Positions 1 to 8,969 of a DNA stretch of 15,549 nucleotides are shown here, piece after piece. The first letter of the stretch is position 1, and each line of letters opens with the position of its first letter. The translations under genes and the position numbers were made by a program. The notes below the pieces were generated by a model that saw nothing but the letters and a program-made list of their open reading frames with translations, did no database searches and was not told the origin of the DNA. The stretch is from Actinomycetota bacterium (GTDB lineage: Bacteria > Actinomycetota > Actinomycetes > Nanopelagicales > Nanopelagicaceae). Location: the NCBI GenBank assembly GCA_947457445.1, contig CANGVO010000011.1, positions 1 through 15,549 of the forward strand, given 5' to 3'.

Positions 1-135
1 AATAGTTGAACCAGTTTGCTCTTCGATAATTTCATCCGTATCTGTAAATGAACTACCTAAACTGCGCGCAAGTTGTTTTCCAATAGTGCTTTTTCCTGCA
101 CCAGGTGGGCCTATTAGAACTATTGATTTAGTCAT
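1..135 (-). CDS. aroK: Shikimate kinase AroK, N-terminal part (cut by window edge)
   Basis: Shikimate kinase phosphorylates shikimate at the 3-hydroxyl with ATP in the cytoplasm, the fifth step of the chorismate pathway. Only the first 45 codons are present; the rest lies beyond the left edge. The visible part has a strand then a Walker A loop, GPPGAGKST (residues 9-17), followed by a DTD motif (32-34), whose aspartates bind Mg and shikimate in this family. It starts at an ATG six bases after the aroC stop codon, with no strong Shine-Dalgarno sequence, so translation may be coupled to aroC. The neighbours aroC and aroE make AroK far more likely than another small P-loop kinase. It was too short to stand out as an open reading frame and was found by translating the edge. 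Confidence 0.93.
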   Translation of the reverse strand, partial: MTKSIVLIGPPGAGKSTIGKQLARSLGSSFTDTDEIIEEQTGSTI

Positions 136-141
136 TTTCGA

Positions 142-1329
142 CTACTTAAAACGGAGATTTGCCATGTAAGACTCGTAGTTACGTCGAGTTTCAGAAACGC
201 TATCGCCGCCGAATTTTTCAAGCACGGCTTCTGCAAGAACTAGCGCCGCCATCGCCTCCGCGACGACTCCCGCTGCAGGAACTGCACAAACGTCAGAACG
301 TTGATTGATTGCCTTTGCCGCATCACCAGTCTTTACATCAATCGTGTCTAAAGCTTTGGGGACTGTAGATATTGGCTTCATCGCAACGCTAACTCTCAAA
401 ATTTCACCGTTAGACATTCCGCCTTCCGTACCTCCGGCACGATCAGTTCGTCTTGTGATTAATCCGTTACTTCCGCGTTCAATCTCATCATGAGCAACTG
501 AACCGCGTCGCGTTGCGGTTAAGAACCCGTCCCCAATTTCCACGCCTTTAATTGCCTGAATTCCCATCATTGCTCCGGCAAGTTTCGCGTCCAATCGACG
601 ATCCCAATGAACATGCGAACCAAGTCCGGGAGGAAGGTTGTATGCAAGTACTTCACACACTCCGCCTAAAGTATCTCCATCGGAATGTGCCGCTTCAATT
701 TCCGCAATCATTAACGCACTAGTTGTTGGATCTGAACATCGGACTGGGTCCGCGTCGATTCGTTCCATATCGTTCTGCGCCGGTAATTCCGTGCCTTCAG
801 GAATGCGAACCTTGCCGATAGAAACAACATGGCTAAGGATTATGATACCTACGCTTTGTTCAAGAAATGCGCGTGCTACTGCACCTAAAGCAACTCGTGA
901 CGCAGTTTCGCGAGCACTTGCTCTTTCCAAAATTGGTCTTGCATCATCAAAATCATATTTCTGCATTCCTACTAAATCAGCGTGTCCAGGACGTGGTCTC
1001 GATAATGGAGCATTACGCGCCAGATCTTTAATCTCTTCATTGGGGACGGGATCTGCTGACATAACTTTTTCCCACTTTGGCCATTCTGAATTTCCAACCT
1101 GGATTGCGATTGGTCCACCCTGAGTGAGTCCTAAACGTATTCCTCCCAGAATCGTAATTTTGTCAGCCTCAAAGTTCTGACGAGCGCCTCGACCAAAACC
1201 GAGTCGTCTGCGCGCTAAGTGAAAATCGATATCTTTTGAGGTTAGAGAAACGCTCGCAGGAATTCCTTCGATAATCGCCGAAAGAGCTTGTCCATGAGAT
1301 TCACCTGCAGTTAGCCAACGCATTGGCAT
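142..1329 (-). CDS. aroC: Chorismate synthase AroC
   Basis: Converts 5-enolpyruvylshikimate-3-phosphate to chorismate, the last shared step to aromatic amino acids, folate and quinones; the family needs reduced FMN. The 395-residue product is of normal bacterial length. The family signatures are all visible: AGESHG (residues 8-13), RPGHADLVG (113-121), ERASARETA (135-143), HSDGDTLGG (215-223), [11 protein letters not shown] (299-309) and [11 protein letters not shown] (344-354). The chosen ATG gives MPMRW; a second ATG two codons later is an equally acceptable start and neither has a clear Shine-Dalgarno. It lies 19 bases after the A24 peptidase gene and six before aroK, so it is probably cotranscribed with both. 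No key motif is missing. Confidence 0.98.
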   Translation of the reverse strand: MPMRWLTAGESHGQALSAIIEGIPASVSLTSKDIDFHLARRRLGFGRGARQNFEADKITILGGIRLGLTQGGPIAIQVGNSEWPKWEKVMSADPVPNEEIKDLARNAPLSRPRPGHADLVGMQKYDFDDARPILERASARETASRVALGAVARAFLEQSVGIIILSHVVSIGKVRIPEGTELPAQNDMERIDADPVRCSDPTTSALMIAEIEAAHSDGDTLGGVCEVLAYNLPPGLGSHVHWDRRLDAKLAGAMMGIQAIKGVEIGDGFLTATRRGSVAHDEIERGSNGLITRRTDRAGGTEGGMSNGEILRVSVAMKPISTVPKALDTIDVKTGDAAKAINQRSDVCAVPAAGVVAEAMAALVLAEAVLEKFGGDSVSETRRNYESYMANLRFK

Positions 1330-1348
1330 ATTGTCGCAGATCCCAGCG

Positions 1349-1747
1349 TTATCTTGCGCACCAAATTACCGCGCCGCATAGCGCGGGCGCTAACGCTACA
1401 GAGCCAGCGAAAGATCGCGATCTAACTAAATAATAAGCCAAAGATAATGCGGAAAGCAGTGTAAAAGCCTGCATGAAACTGGATAAAGCCAACCAAGAAA
1501 ACGGAACAAAGAACAGGGATAAGACAATAAGAAGTTTAATATCTCCGGCCCCGATTCCCAAACTAAGAAGAAGCGGAATAAAGGCCAAAACAGTTAAGAA
1601 TGAGAACGGATTTATCTGTTCACCAGAAATGGCGCTTAGCGCAGCGAAGACAGCAGCACAGGCGAGAATCGTTCGATTAGTGATTCGGTGGTGGCGTAAA
1701 TCCACAGCAGAAATATAAACCGAAAATAGAACAAGGGACACGAACAT
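1349..1747 (-). CDS. Prepilin peptidase, A24 family, short single-domain form
   Basis: A membrane aspartic protease of the type IV prepilin peptidase family, which cleaves the leader of prepilins and pseudopilins at the cytoplasmic face. The 132-residue protein is almost entirely hydrophobic, with about four membrane segments. It has the two motifs carrying the catalytic aspartates: D16 in [11 protein letters not shown] and D69 in GIGAGDIK. It has only the protease core and lacks the N-terminal cysteine and methyltransferase domain of PilD-type enzymes, as is common for actinobacterial versions. It sits between aroE and aroC, a placement I recall from Streptomyces and, more loosely, Mycobacterium, so position does not reveal the substrate; no pilin or Tad/Flp gene is in the window. 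The start ATG lacks a good ribosome binding site, so the exact start is less certain. Confidence 0.85.
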   Translation of the reverse strand: MFVSLVLFSVYISAVDLRHHRITNRTILACAAVFAALSAISGEQINPFSFLTVLAFIPLLLSLGIGAGDIKLLIVLSLFFVPFSWLALSSFMQAFTLLSALSLAYYLVRSRSFAGSVALAPALCGAVIWCAR

Positions 1748-1794
1748 TTCTAAAGTCTAGAACTCTTGAAATGTAAAAGATTTAGACCTGTGGA

Positions 1795-2616
1795 TTAAAT
1801 AAGCGCGTTATTTAGCGCCAACCGCAATTCTTGATCTATAAAATTCTGACCTATCGGAGCAACTAAATTTAATTGATCGATACCTTGGTATAGCAATAAC
1901 TCGAGCCCGCTTACTATTTTTCCACCGGCATCGCTCCATCTTCTAGCCAAGAGCGTGGGCCAAGGTTTGTACAAGACATCAAAAAGAACTCCGCTTACCT
2001 GAGCCGGCAAATTCTCCGCGACAAGATCGGCAGCACCCGAAGGAGTAGTATTGACTATTAGGTCATAACTACTTAGATCAATTTGATCGTTCCAATCTAA
2101 GAAACTGCATTCGATGCGAGTGAAACACGCGGCGATGGCTGGACTTCGCCGCACGCTTCTGCGCATCACATCAACAGATGTTGCAAAATCATCTAAAGCT
2201 CCGGCTACAGCGCGAGCGGTTCCTCCAGCACCAAGAATCAGAACTTTACTAAAATGGTCATAACCAGCGTTAGCCAAAGCTTTACGGAAGCCAGATCCAT
2301 CGGTACTTGTAGCCGACCAAAGACCATTGTTCTTTACCAAGGTATTCAACGATTGTATTCGTTGACCTAAGGCATCTATTTGCATCGGAATCTGCAATTC
2401 CAACGCCTCCTCTTTTAGAGGCATTGTCAGTGAGAGATAATCAAAGCGTTCACCCTCTTCTTTGATAAAGCGATCTAGTTCCCCGCTTTTTACTTCTATC
2501 GCTGAGTACTCTCCATCAATACCTAGGAGTTTGAAGGCGGTCTTATGTAATAACGGTGAAAGTGAATGCTCTATTGGATAACCAAGCACAGCACCTCTTA
2601 GCGATTTAGAACTCAT
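1795..2616 (-). CDS. aroE: Shikimate 5-dehydrogenase AroE
   Basis: Reduces 3-dehydroshikimate to shikimate, normally with NADPH, in the cytoplasm. The 273-residue length is typical. The substrate domain carries SLSP (residues 18-21), the catalytic lysine K68 in SLTMPLK, N91 in SLNTLVK and the catalytic aspartate D106 in STDGSGF. The nucleotide domain has the glycine loop GAGGTAR (129-135), and the C-terminal part has DVLYKPWPT (213-221) and GLELLLYQG with Q244. Two usual asparagines are serine here: in the (N)VTxPxK motif (S62) and the (N)TDG motif (S104). The first also occurs in mycobacterial AroE. The start overlaps the mltG stop as ATGA and is preceded by GGGAG at good spacing. The quinate/shikimate dehydrogenase paralogue is an alternative, but the aro context favours AroE. 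Confidence 0.95.
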   Translation of the reverse strand: MSSKSLRGAVLGYPIEHSLSPLLHKTAFKLLGIDGEYSAIEVKSGELDRFIKEEGERFDYLSLTMPLKEEALELQIPMQIDALGQRIQSLNTLVKNNGLWSATSTDGSGFRKALANAGYDHFSKVLILGAGGTARAVAGALDDFATSVDVMRRSVRRSPAIAACFTRIECSFLDWNDQIDLSSYDLIVNTTPSGAADLVAENLPAQVSGVLFDVLYKPWPTLLARRWSDAGGKIVSGLELLLYQGIDQLNLVAPIGQNFIDQELRLALNNALI

Positions 2617-3647
2617 TTCGAACTCCCAAAGAGACCTGCACTTAAATTCTTTTTATATTCTATCTTCCAAGCCGAAAACTGGTCGTTGGATGCAGTGAAG
2701 CGAGTATCGCCGGGTGCGACTGTTATGAAATAAATCCAATCGCCAACTGCTGGATTGGCAGCGGCGAACAGTGCATCAAAGCCAGGATTGCCAATTGGAC
2801 CCGGTGGTAGGCCGTATTTTCGATAGGTGTTGTAATCAGATCTAAGTAGGGTCGATTGAGTGCTTAGGAAAATCTTTCCTCTTGCCTTCTTCACGTAATG
2901 AACTGTTGAATCCATTTGCAGTGGCATTCCTTTTTCCAAGCGGTTTCGGATAACCCGAGATATCTTGGTGAAATCTTGGGTATTTCCTTCAGCTTGGATT
3001 ATTGATGCCATGATCAACAAATCCTGCGAGCTGTATTTCCCAGATTGACCAGTTATTCCACTCTTGGACAATTCACTCTCTGCACGGGTAACCATACTTA
3101 GAAGCGCCTCTTTTGCGGTTGTTCCTTTAGCGAAGGAATACTGGGCAGGAAAGAGCAAACCTTCCAATTCTTTAAAACCATTTGGAAGTGCGATTTCTCT
3201 AACAGCCTTGGAAATATCTGCTTGCAGAAAACCAGATTCGTTCATTAACTTAAAAACTTCCGAGTTCCAAGCTCCTTCTACAATGCTAATTAAGCCGGCA
3301 ATCCTTTTTGGATCTAAGAGTTGATCCAGAGCCTGCTCGGCGCAAATCTCTTTATTTAGAATATGCGCACCTGGGGCAATCATTGAAGAGCTTTTATCTG
3401 AAACTGCTAATCGAAAGAATGAAGAACTAGATTTCACTACACCGGCATCAAATAGTTTTAGGGCGATGTCAGAACCAGTCTCTCCTTTAGCGATTTCGAC
3501 TGACACCTCATCGATTGCCTTAGAATCGCATGGAAAATCAGGAGCAGAGCGCACGTCGGATCTAAACTGATGCAATCCCCCTGTGAAGACGAAAACCACT
3601 GTTAAGGCTGCTACAACTCTTAATAAAGCCGCCTTATTTACGTTCAT
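2613..3647 (-). CDS. mltG: Endolytic murein transglycosylase MltG (YceG-like)
   Basis: MltG is a membrane-anchored lytic transglycosylase that cuts nascent glycan strands and so sets peptidoglycan chain length. The 344-residue protein has one N-terminal membrane helix (about residues 7-24) followed by an extracytoplasmic region. Family motifs are clear: ASIIQAEG (214-221, where E220 aligns with the conserved active-site glutamate region), MPLQMDSTVHY (241-251), YNTYRKYGLPPGP (272-284) and WIYFITVAPGDTRF (304-317). The first glutamate of the proteobacterial ASIVEKE motif is glutamine here; I recall this as common in actinobacterial homologues. The start lies inside the end of ruvX (14-base overlap) with AAGGA seven bases upstream, and the stop overlaps the aroE start, so translation is likely coupled on both sides. 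Confidence 0.96.
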   Translation of the reverse strand: MNVNKAALLRVVAALTVVFVFTGGLHQFRSDVRSAPDFPCDSKAIDEVSVEIAKGETGSDIALKLFDAGVVKSSSSFFRLAVSDKSSSMIAPGAHILNKEICAEQALDQLLDPKRIAGLISIVEGAWNSEVFKLMNESGFLQADISKAVREIALPNGFKELEGLLFPAQYSFAKGTTAKEALLSMVTRAESELSKSGITGQSGKYSSQDLLIMASIIQAEGNTQDFTKISRVIRNRLEKGMPLQMDSTVHYVKKARGKIFLSTQSTLLRSDYNTYRKYGLPPGPIGNPGFDALFAAANPAVGDWIYFITVAPGDTRFTASNDQFSAWKIEYKKNLSAGLFGSSK

Positions 3648-4056
3648 TGGCTAATCCTTGTTCCAGAATTGCAACCGCTGCAGCAGAATCAATTATTGAA
3701 CGCGCATCCTTTGCGTTTATGCCAGATTCACGTAGTTGCTTGGTCGCCGAAACAGTAGAAAGACGTTCGTCAACTAAAATAACTGGTATATCAAAGCTTG
3801 AAGTCAACATTTGGGTGAATGCCAGAACTTTCGAGACTGCGGCACCCTCTTCACCGCTTAGTAATATAGGTTGACCAACATAGAATTTAACTGGTTCATA
3901 CTCATCAACAAACTCTGCGATAAACCTCTTAAGAGATGGGTCTTTGCTTTGAAGAGTTGCTAAAGGTGTAGCCAGAATTCCATCTGGATCGCAGACCGCA
4001 ACACCGATTCGAACATCGCCATAATCAAAAGCAATTCTTCGGCCGATGCGTGACAT
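3634..4056 (-). CDS. ruvX: RuvX/YqgF family RNase H-fold nuclease
   Basis: A small cytoplasmic nuclease of the YqgF family, described as a putative Holliday junction resolvase and linked to processing of the 16S rRNA precursor in some bacteria. The 140-residue protein has the RNase H-like acidic residues in order: D11 in AFDYGDVRIGVA, E98 in LVDERLST and D123 in IIDSAAAVAIL. The VGQP and SGEEG segments between them also match the family. The ATG shares its first base with the alaS stop codon (TAATG) and has AGGA just upstream, so ribosomes finishing alaS can start here. The order alaS-ruvX-mltG-aroE is conserved in actinobacteria. Whether it acts mainly on DNA or rRNA cannot be told from the sequence. 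Confidence 0.95.
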   Translation of the reverse strand: MSRIGRRIAFDYGDVRIGVAVCDPDGILATPLATLQSKDPSLKRFIAEFVDEYEPVKFYVGQPILLSGEEGAAVSKVLAFTQMLTSSFDIPVILVDERLSTVSATKQLRESGINAKDARSIIDSAAAVAILEQGLANERK

Positions 4057-6731
4057 TAATTTCCTGAGAGGGCGCGTTCTATCGCTCTGAGAGCCGCATC
4101 GATTTCACCGATTGCAGTGCCTCCACCTTGTGCGAAGTCATCTTTCCCGCCGCCGCCTCCACCTAAAACTGTTGAACCAATTTTTACTAGCGCACCCGCT
4201 TTATAACCCTTGGCTCGCGCAGCATCGCTAACAGCAACAACTAAAACTGGTTTTGCATCGCAGATGCTTACTAAACCTACAATTGAGTCCGCGCTTCGAT
4301 TACGTAAATCCAGTGCAATTTTGCGCAAGTCATCCACCGCAATACCGTCAGCAATCTTGGTAAGGATGACGGATGTTCCATTGACGTTTTTCGCCTTAGC
4401 CGCAACTGAAGAAAGATCTGACATTGCAGAAGCCGAGCGCACAGCTGCTAACTCTTTCTCTATCTCCTTCATCTTGGAGAGAAGATCAGAAATTCTCTCA
4501 GGAAGCTCTTCAGCACGAGCTCCCTTGATTAAACTAGTCAGAGAATTGAGAAGCATATGTTCGCGCGCAAGGAAACGATATGCATCAATGCCAACCACGG
4601 CTTCTACACGTCGCACACCAGCACCGATTGAAGATTCACTTAACAACTTAATAACGCCGAGTTGACCGGAGCGTGCGACGTGCGTTCCACCGCAAAGTTC
4701 ACGCGCCCAGTCTCCAACACTGACTACGCGCACACGATCCCCGTACTTCTCACCAAACAAAGCCATCGCACCTAACTTCTTGGCTTCGTCTTGAGACATA
4801 ACTTCAGCGGTGACTTCGAGATTATCGAGCAAAAGTGTGTTTACGCGAGATTCAACTTCATCTAGCACGCCCTCAGAGAGCGCACCAGTAGCAGGAAAAT
4901 CAAAACGGAAGCGTCCTGGCGAATTCTCAGATCCTGCCTGTGTTGCTGTTTCACCAAGCACTTCGCGGAAAGCTTTGTGAACCATGTGAGTTGCGGTATG
5001 GGCACGTGAAATAGCATCGCGACGTTCTTGATTTATTTGTGAAAGGGCTGCATCACCAACCGCCGCTGATCCTGAGATTACGCGACCTCGATGTACCGAT
5101 AAACCCGTTACTGGAGTTTGCACATCATCAATCTCAATCACTGCTCCATTAGCCAACGTAATTAATCCACCGTCAGCTAACTGTCCGCCGCCTTCGGCGT
5201 AGAAAGGTGTTCGATCTAAAACAATCTCAACATCATCACCTGCTTGAGCGCTTTTTACGCTAATTCCATCGAGAAGAATTCCATTTACTTTAGATTCTGC
5301 AGACACATTGGCATAACCGACGAACTCAGTTGCACCATGAGAATCAGCGATCTTCTTATATTCCGTCAAATCTGTGTGGCCACTCTTCTTGGCTTTCGCA
5401 TCAGCCTTCGCGCGGTCGCGTTGTTCTTTCATTAATCGAGTGAAGCCTGCTTCGTCAACCTCTAACCCTTGCTCGCGAGCCATTTCTAAAGTTAAATCAA
5501 ATGGGAATCCGTATGTATCATGCAATTTAAATACATCTTCTCCCGGGAGTACATTTACTTTCTTATTCTTAAGTTCGGAAGAAGCAAGATCAAAAATTTG
5601 TGTACCGCTTTTAAGAGTTTGCAAGAAGGACTCTTCTTCTGAAACCGAGACCGCCAATATTCGTTTTTTGTCAGAGATTAGTTCTGGATATTGCGGACCC
5701 ATCGCTCCAATTGCAGCGAGAGTTAGCTCCGACATAATTGGATCGTTAGTTCCAAGTAAGCGCATATTGCGGATCGTTCTACGCATCATTCTGCGCAGTA
5801 CGTAGCCACGTCCTTCATTTCCTGGCGTTACGCCATCACCGATTAGCATGGCCGAGGTTCGAGCGTGGTCTGCAATTACACGAAGTGAAACATCGGTCTT
5901 TTCATTTTTTCCATATTTAACGCCAGTTAGATCCATTGCCTTGGATAGAATCTGCATGGTCGTATCAATTTCGTAGATGTTTTCTACTCCTTGCAGCAGC
6001 GCCGCAGTGCGTTCGAGGCCGAGTCCAGTATCAATACTCTTTGCCGGTAATTCTCCGAGAATTGGGTAGCCATCTTTTCCACCACCAGCGCCACGTTCAT
6101 TCTGCATGAACACTAAATTCCAAATTTCAAGATATCTATTCTCATCTGCGATTGGTCCACCATCGCGACCGTATGCAGGTCCGCGATCAAAATAAATCTC
6201 AGAACATGGTCCACACGGTCCAGGAACACCCATCGACCAGAAGTTATCCGCCATATCTCGGCGTTGAATTCGTTCTTTAGGAATTCCTATTTTCTTATGC
6301 CAAATATCAGCAGCTTCATCATCTGTTAAGTAAACGGTTACCCACAACTTGTCTTCAGGAAAACCATATCCGCCATCTGCAATCGGACGAGTTAACAAAT
6401 CCCACGCAAGAGCAATTGCTCCCTCTTTAAAGTAATCTCCAAATGAGAAATTGCCACACATTTGGAAGAAAGATGCGTGACGAGTTGTTTTTCCGACTTC
6501 GTCGATATCTAGCGTTCGAACACATTTTTGAACCGATGTTGCACGCTTATACGGCGGCGTAACTTCACCCAGGAAATAAGGTTTGAATGGAACCATTCCG
6601 GCGTTGACTAAGAGAAGATTTGGATCATCTGCAATAAGAGATGCGGATGGGACAACTGTGTGGGTTAAACCCTCGCGGTTATCACTTTCGAAGAAGCGCA
6701 GCCAGCGCGAACGGATCTCGGCGGATTCCAC
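4056..6731 (-). CDS. alaS: Alanyl-tRNA synthetase AlaS
   Basis: Charges tRNA-Ala and clears misacylated Ser- and Gly-tRNA-Ala. The 891-residue protein has the full domain set: a class II catalytic core with RHASFFQM and [10 protein letters not shown] (residues 84-102) and [12 protein letters not shown] (171-182); the tRNA recognition region; an editing domain with the zinc-binding HTATH (578-582) and CGGTH (680-684) motifs; and a C-terminal C-Ala domain ending in a glycine-rich stretch followed by KDDFAQGG (about 856-870). Translation starts at GTG, not ATG. The start is supported because the following [13 protein letters not shown] segment matches the usual AlaRS N terminus, and GGCGGAG from the end of the DUF948 gene lies upstream. 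No catalytic or editing motif is lost. Confidence 0.98.
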   Translation of the reverse strand: MESAEIRSRWLRFFESDNREGLTHTVVPSASLIADDPNLLLVNAGMVPFKPYFLGEVTPPYKRATSVQKCVRTLDIDEVGKTTRHASFFQMCGNFSFGDYFKEGAIALAWDLLTRPIADGGYGFPEDKLWVTVYLTDDEAADIWHKKIGIPKERIQRRDMADNFWSMGVPGPCGPCSEIYFDRGPAYGRDGGPIADENRYLEIWNLVFMQNERGAGGGKDGYPILGELPAKSIDTGLGLERTAALLQGVENIYEIDTTMQILSKAMDLTGVKYGKNEKTDVSLRVIADHARTSAMLIGDGVTPGNEGRGYVLRRMMRRTIRNMRLLGTNDPIMSELTLAAIGAMGPQYPELISDKKRILAVSVSEEESFLQTLKSGTQIFDLASSELKNKKVNVLPGEDVFKLHDTYGFPFDLTLEMAREQGLEVDEAGFTRLMKEQRDRAKADAKAKKSGHTDLTEYKKIADSHGATEFVGYANVSAESKVNGILLDGISVKSAQAGDDVEIVLDRTPFYAEGGGQLADGGLITLANGAVIEIDDVQTPVTGLSVHRGRVISGSAAVGDAALSQINQERRDAISRAHTATHMVHKAFREVLGETATQAGSENSPGRFRFDFPATGALSEGVLDEVESRVNTLLLDNLEVTAEVMSQDEAKKLGAMALFGEKYGDRVRVVSVGDWARELCGGTHVARSGQLGVIKLLSESSIGAGVRRVEAVVGIDAYRFLAREHMLLNSLTSLIKGARAEELPERISDLLSKMKEIEKELAAVRSASAMSDLSSVAAKAKNVNGTSVILTKIADGIAVDDLRKIALDLRNRSADSIVGLVSICDAKPVLVVAVSDAARAKGYKAGALVKIGSTVLGGGGGGKDDFAQGGGTAIGEIDAALRAIERALSGN

Positions 6732-6740
6732 TGTTTAAGG

Positions 6741-7112
6741 TCACTCCGCCTTCTTCTTCTTTTTCGAACGCGCTTTGCTCAAATTCGCAGCGCTTATCAG
6801 CGCTCCCGCAACTTTCACTGCGGGGCCACTTTTATCCATAAAACCTGTTGTTGCATCAGCAACTTTCGTCGTTACATCTTCCACGTTCTTTGTAATCCTG
6901 GCGAAACTTTCCAGCGGGCTATTTACTAGTTCCACGGTACGAGTGGATTCGTGAATTAATGGTGCGGCTTCATCCGTAAGTGATTTCAAAGAGACGCGGG
7001 CTTCGTCAATTAAACGACCAATACGAATGACGGCATAAGAAATGGCGATGGCAATAACCAAAAGTGAGCAAGCGGCAATAATCGTTGCAACTCCACCTGG
7101 TCCAGTAACCAT
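6741..7112 (-). CDS. DUF948 small membrane-anchored protein
   Basis: A 123-residue protein with one N-terminal membrane helix (about residues 8-30) and a cytoplasmic part rich in helix-forming and charged residues, ending in a lysine run just before the stop. This matches DUF948 proteins, which in actinobacteria are typically encoded immediately upstream of alaS; their role is unknown. I chose the ATG at 7110-7112 because AGAAGGG (7121-7127) lies eight bases before it. An in-frame GTG three codons upstream (7119-7121) would overlap that Shine-Dalgarno and is less likely. The gene ends nine bases before alaS and its last codons supply the purine-rich sequence upstream of the alaS GTG. The lysine tail could bind membrane phospholipid or nucleic acid, but that is speculation. 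Confidence 0.85.
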   Translation of the reverse strand: MVTGPGGVATIIAACSLLVIAIAISYAVIRIGRLIDEARVSLKSLTDEAAPLIHESTRTVELVNSPLESFARITKNVEDVTTKVADATTGFMDKSGPAVKVAGALISAANLSKARSKKKKKAE

Positions 7113-7120
7113 TTCGTTCA

Positions 7121-7127
7121 CCCTTCT
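7121..7127 (-). promoter_or_regulatory. Ribosome binding site that sets the DUF948 start
   Basis: AGAAGGG on the minus strand lies eight bases before the ATG at 7110-7112. The competing GTG start (7119-7121) overlaps this motif, so the ribosome is expected to use the ATG. Confidence 0.65.
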
Positions 7128-7188
7128 AATTGGATCTAAGAAAACCTTGAAAAACTCAACTTCTAGTGAAGCCTACCTGAGATGGCTC

Positions 7189-8937
7189 TTAGCCCTTGCT
7201 TTCGACTTTCGCTGCCCCATCAATTCCACTCTCTTTGCGCTGTGCCGGAGTGATAGGAGTAGGAGCCCCCGTGAGAGGATCTCCCCCGCTGGCGGTCTTT
7301 GGAAAAGCAATTACTTCACGAATCGAGTCGCTGCCGGTAAGTAATGCACATACGCGATCAAGTCCCAATGCAATTCCGCCGTGAGGTGGAGGTCCGTAGT
7401 TAAATGCTTCAAGTAAGAATCCAAACTTGCTTGCCGCCTCTTCATCGCTTAAGCCAATTACAGTGAACACATCTTTTTGAATCTGGCGATCATGGATACG
7501 AATTGAACCACCACCGAGTTCGGTTCCGTTAAGAACAATGTCGTAGGCATAAGCCAGAGCAGAGGCAGGATCTTTTGCAAAACTTTCTGCAAACTCTGGC
7601 TTTGGTCCGGTGAATGGATGGTGAACTGCAGTCCAGCCACCATTATCGGTCGGCTCAAACATCGGAGCGTCTACAACCCAGAGAAATTCCCATGCGCCTT
7701 CGTTTATCAGATTGCAGCGTTTGCCAATTTCAAGTCGCACTGCGCCGAGCAAAGCCAGCGATGCGCTGCGTTCACCAGCTGCAAAGAAAATTGCATCTCC
7801 TGCTTTAGCGCCGGCGGCCGCCACGATTCCGCTCTGCTCTTCTTCGGAAATGTTTTTCGATACTGGACCGCCAAGAGTTCCGTCTTCGTTTACCAAAATG
7901 TATGCGAGACCTTTTGCACCGCGCGCCTTCGCCCAATCTTGCCAAGCATCTAGTTCTCGGCGTGGAGACGAAGCGCCACCAGGCATGACGACGCTTCCGA
8001 CATAAGGAGCCTGGAATACTCGAAATTCGGTCTTTGCAAAGAACTTGGTCTGCTCGATTAGTTGTAGGTCGAATCGAAGATCTGGTTTATCAGAACCATA
8101 ATTTTGCATCGCATCGGCATAAGTCATGTGACGAATAGGCGTTGGAATATCGTATCCAACAGCTTCTTTCCATATTTTAACGAGCAATTTTTCAGCAACC
8201 GCTAAAATATCAGCTTGATCAATAAATGACATTTCAATATCTAGCTGAGTAAATTCTGGTTGACGATCCGCGCGGAAATCCTCGTCTCGGAAACAACGGG
8301 CTATCTGGTAATACCTTTCCATCCCAGCCACCATCAAAAGTTGCTTGAACAACTGTGGAGATTGCGGCAGTGCGTACCAACTTCCAGGCTGAAGACGAAC
8401 TGGAACTAGGAAGTCGCGCGCACCTTCGGGTGTGCTGCGAGTTAGGTAGGGAGTTTCAATCTCTAGGAAATCCAAATCTTCCATGACTCGTCGAATTGTT
8501 GAAGTTACTTTTGAGCGAAGTCGTAAGTTCGCGGCAGGTTTTTCGCGACGCAGATCTAGGTATCGATATTTAAGACGAACTTCTTCGGAAATCTCGGAAT
8601 CATTACCGCTATCAACGGGAAACGGCAACGCCGCAGATTCGCTTAAAACTTTTATGTCATCGCCCATAATCTCGATCGCGCCAGTAGGCAGTGCAGCATT
8701 GGCATTTCCATCCGGACGAAGAACTACTTCTCCCGTAATTTGTAAACACCATTCGGCGCGCAACGATCCGGCTAGCGCTTCGTCGCGAATAACGACTTGG
8801 ACCGAGCCTGTGGCATCTCTTAAATCAATAAATGCGACTCCCCCGTGATCACGACGACGTGCAACCCATCCAGCCAACGAAACAGTCTGACCCGCGTGAG
8901 ATGCTCGGAGAGCACCAGCATCGTGTGTTCTTAACAT
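7189..8937 (-). CDS. aspS: Aspartyl-tRNA synthetase AspS, bacterial type (possibly non-discriminating)
   Basis: Attaches aspartate to tRNA-Asp. The 582-residue protein is a full-length bacterial AspRS: N-terminal OB-fold anticodon-binding domain (about 1-105), class II core with motif 2 [18 protein letters not shown] (216-233), the bacterial GAD insertion (about 290-420), GGGSIRIHD (475-483) and motif 3 GGIALGLDR (520-528), then GGDPLTGAP (551-559). The anticodon domain has H31 in RRRDHGG and a glycine in LRPDG, the residues associated with relaxed specificity in Pseudomonas aeruginosa AspRS, whereas discriminating E. coli AspRS has leucine at the His position. It may therefore also charge tRNA-Asn with aspartate for GatCAB to amidate. 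The gene lies 32 bases after hisS, and AAGGCGG precedes the ATG. Confidence 0.97.
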   Translation of the reverse strand: MLRTHDAGALRASHAGQTVSLAGWVARRRDHGGVAFIDLRDATGSVQVVIRDEALAGSLRAEWCLQITGEVVLRPDGNANAALPTGAIEIMGDDIKVLSESAALPFPVDSGNDSEISEEVRLKYRYLDLRREKPAANLRLRSKVTSTIRRVMEDLDFLEIETPYLTRSTPEGARDFLVPVRLQPGSWYALPQSPQLFKQLLMVAGMERYYQIARCFRDEDFRADRQPEFTQLDIEMSFIDQADILAVAEKLLVKIWKEAVGYDIPTPIRHMTYADAMQNYGSDKPDLRFDLQLIEQTKFFAKTEFRVFQAPYVGSVVMPGGASSPRRELDAWQDWAKARGAKGLAYILVNEDGTLGGPVSKNISEEEQSGIVAAAGAKAGDAIFFAAGERSASLALLGAVRLEIGKRCNLINEGAWEFLWVVDAPMFEPTDNGGWTAVHHPFTGPKPEFAESFAKDPASALAYAYDIVLNGTELGGGSIRIHDRQIQKDVFTVIGLSDEEAASKFGFLLEAFNYGPPPHGGIALGLDRVCALLTGSDSIREVIAFPKTASGGDPLTGAPTPITPAQRKESGIDGAAKVESKG

Positions 8938-8969
8938 GAGAGAAAATCCGCCTTAGAAAGTTAAATACC

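Noticed and set aside
638..1123. Plus-strand open frame of 161 codons opposite aroC
   Set aside because: It lies wholly within aroC, whose motifs are unmistakable. Its translation has no recognisable domain and is rich in Ser, Thr and Arg, as expected from reading the opposite strand of a real gene.
1748..1794. Possible hairpin between the A24 peptidase gene and aroE (TCTAAA at 1749-1754, TTTAGA at 1781-1786)
   Set aside because: The stem is only six A/T-rich pairs with a 26-base loop and no following T run, so it is not a credible terminator or operator.
4210..5805. Plus-strand open frames of up to 151 codons opposite alaS (4210-4665, 5374-5805)
   Set aside because: They are antisense to conserved AlaRS editing and catalytic segments, have no homologous features and no upstream ribosome binding site that I could credit.
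7128..7188. Promoter for DUF948-alaS (TTGAGT followed by TAGATC on the minus strand)
   Set aside because: The spacing is about 15 bases and the -10 match is poor, so read-through from aspS is at least as likely.
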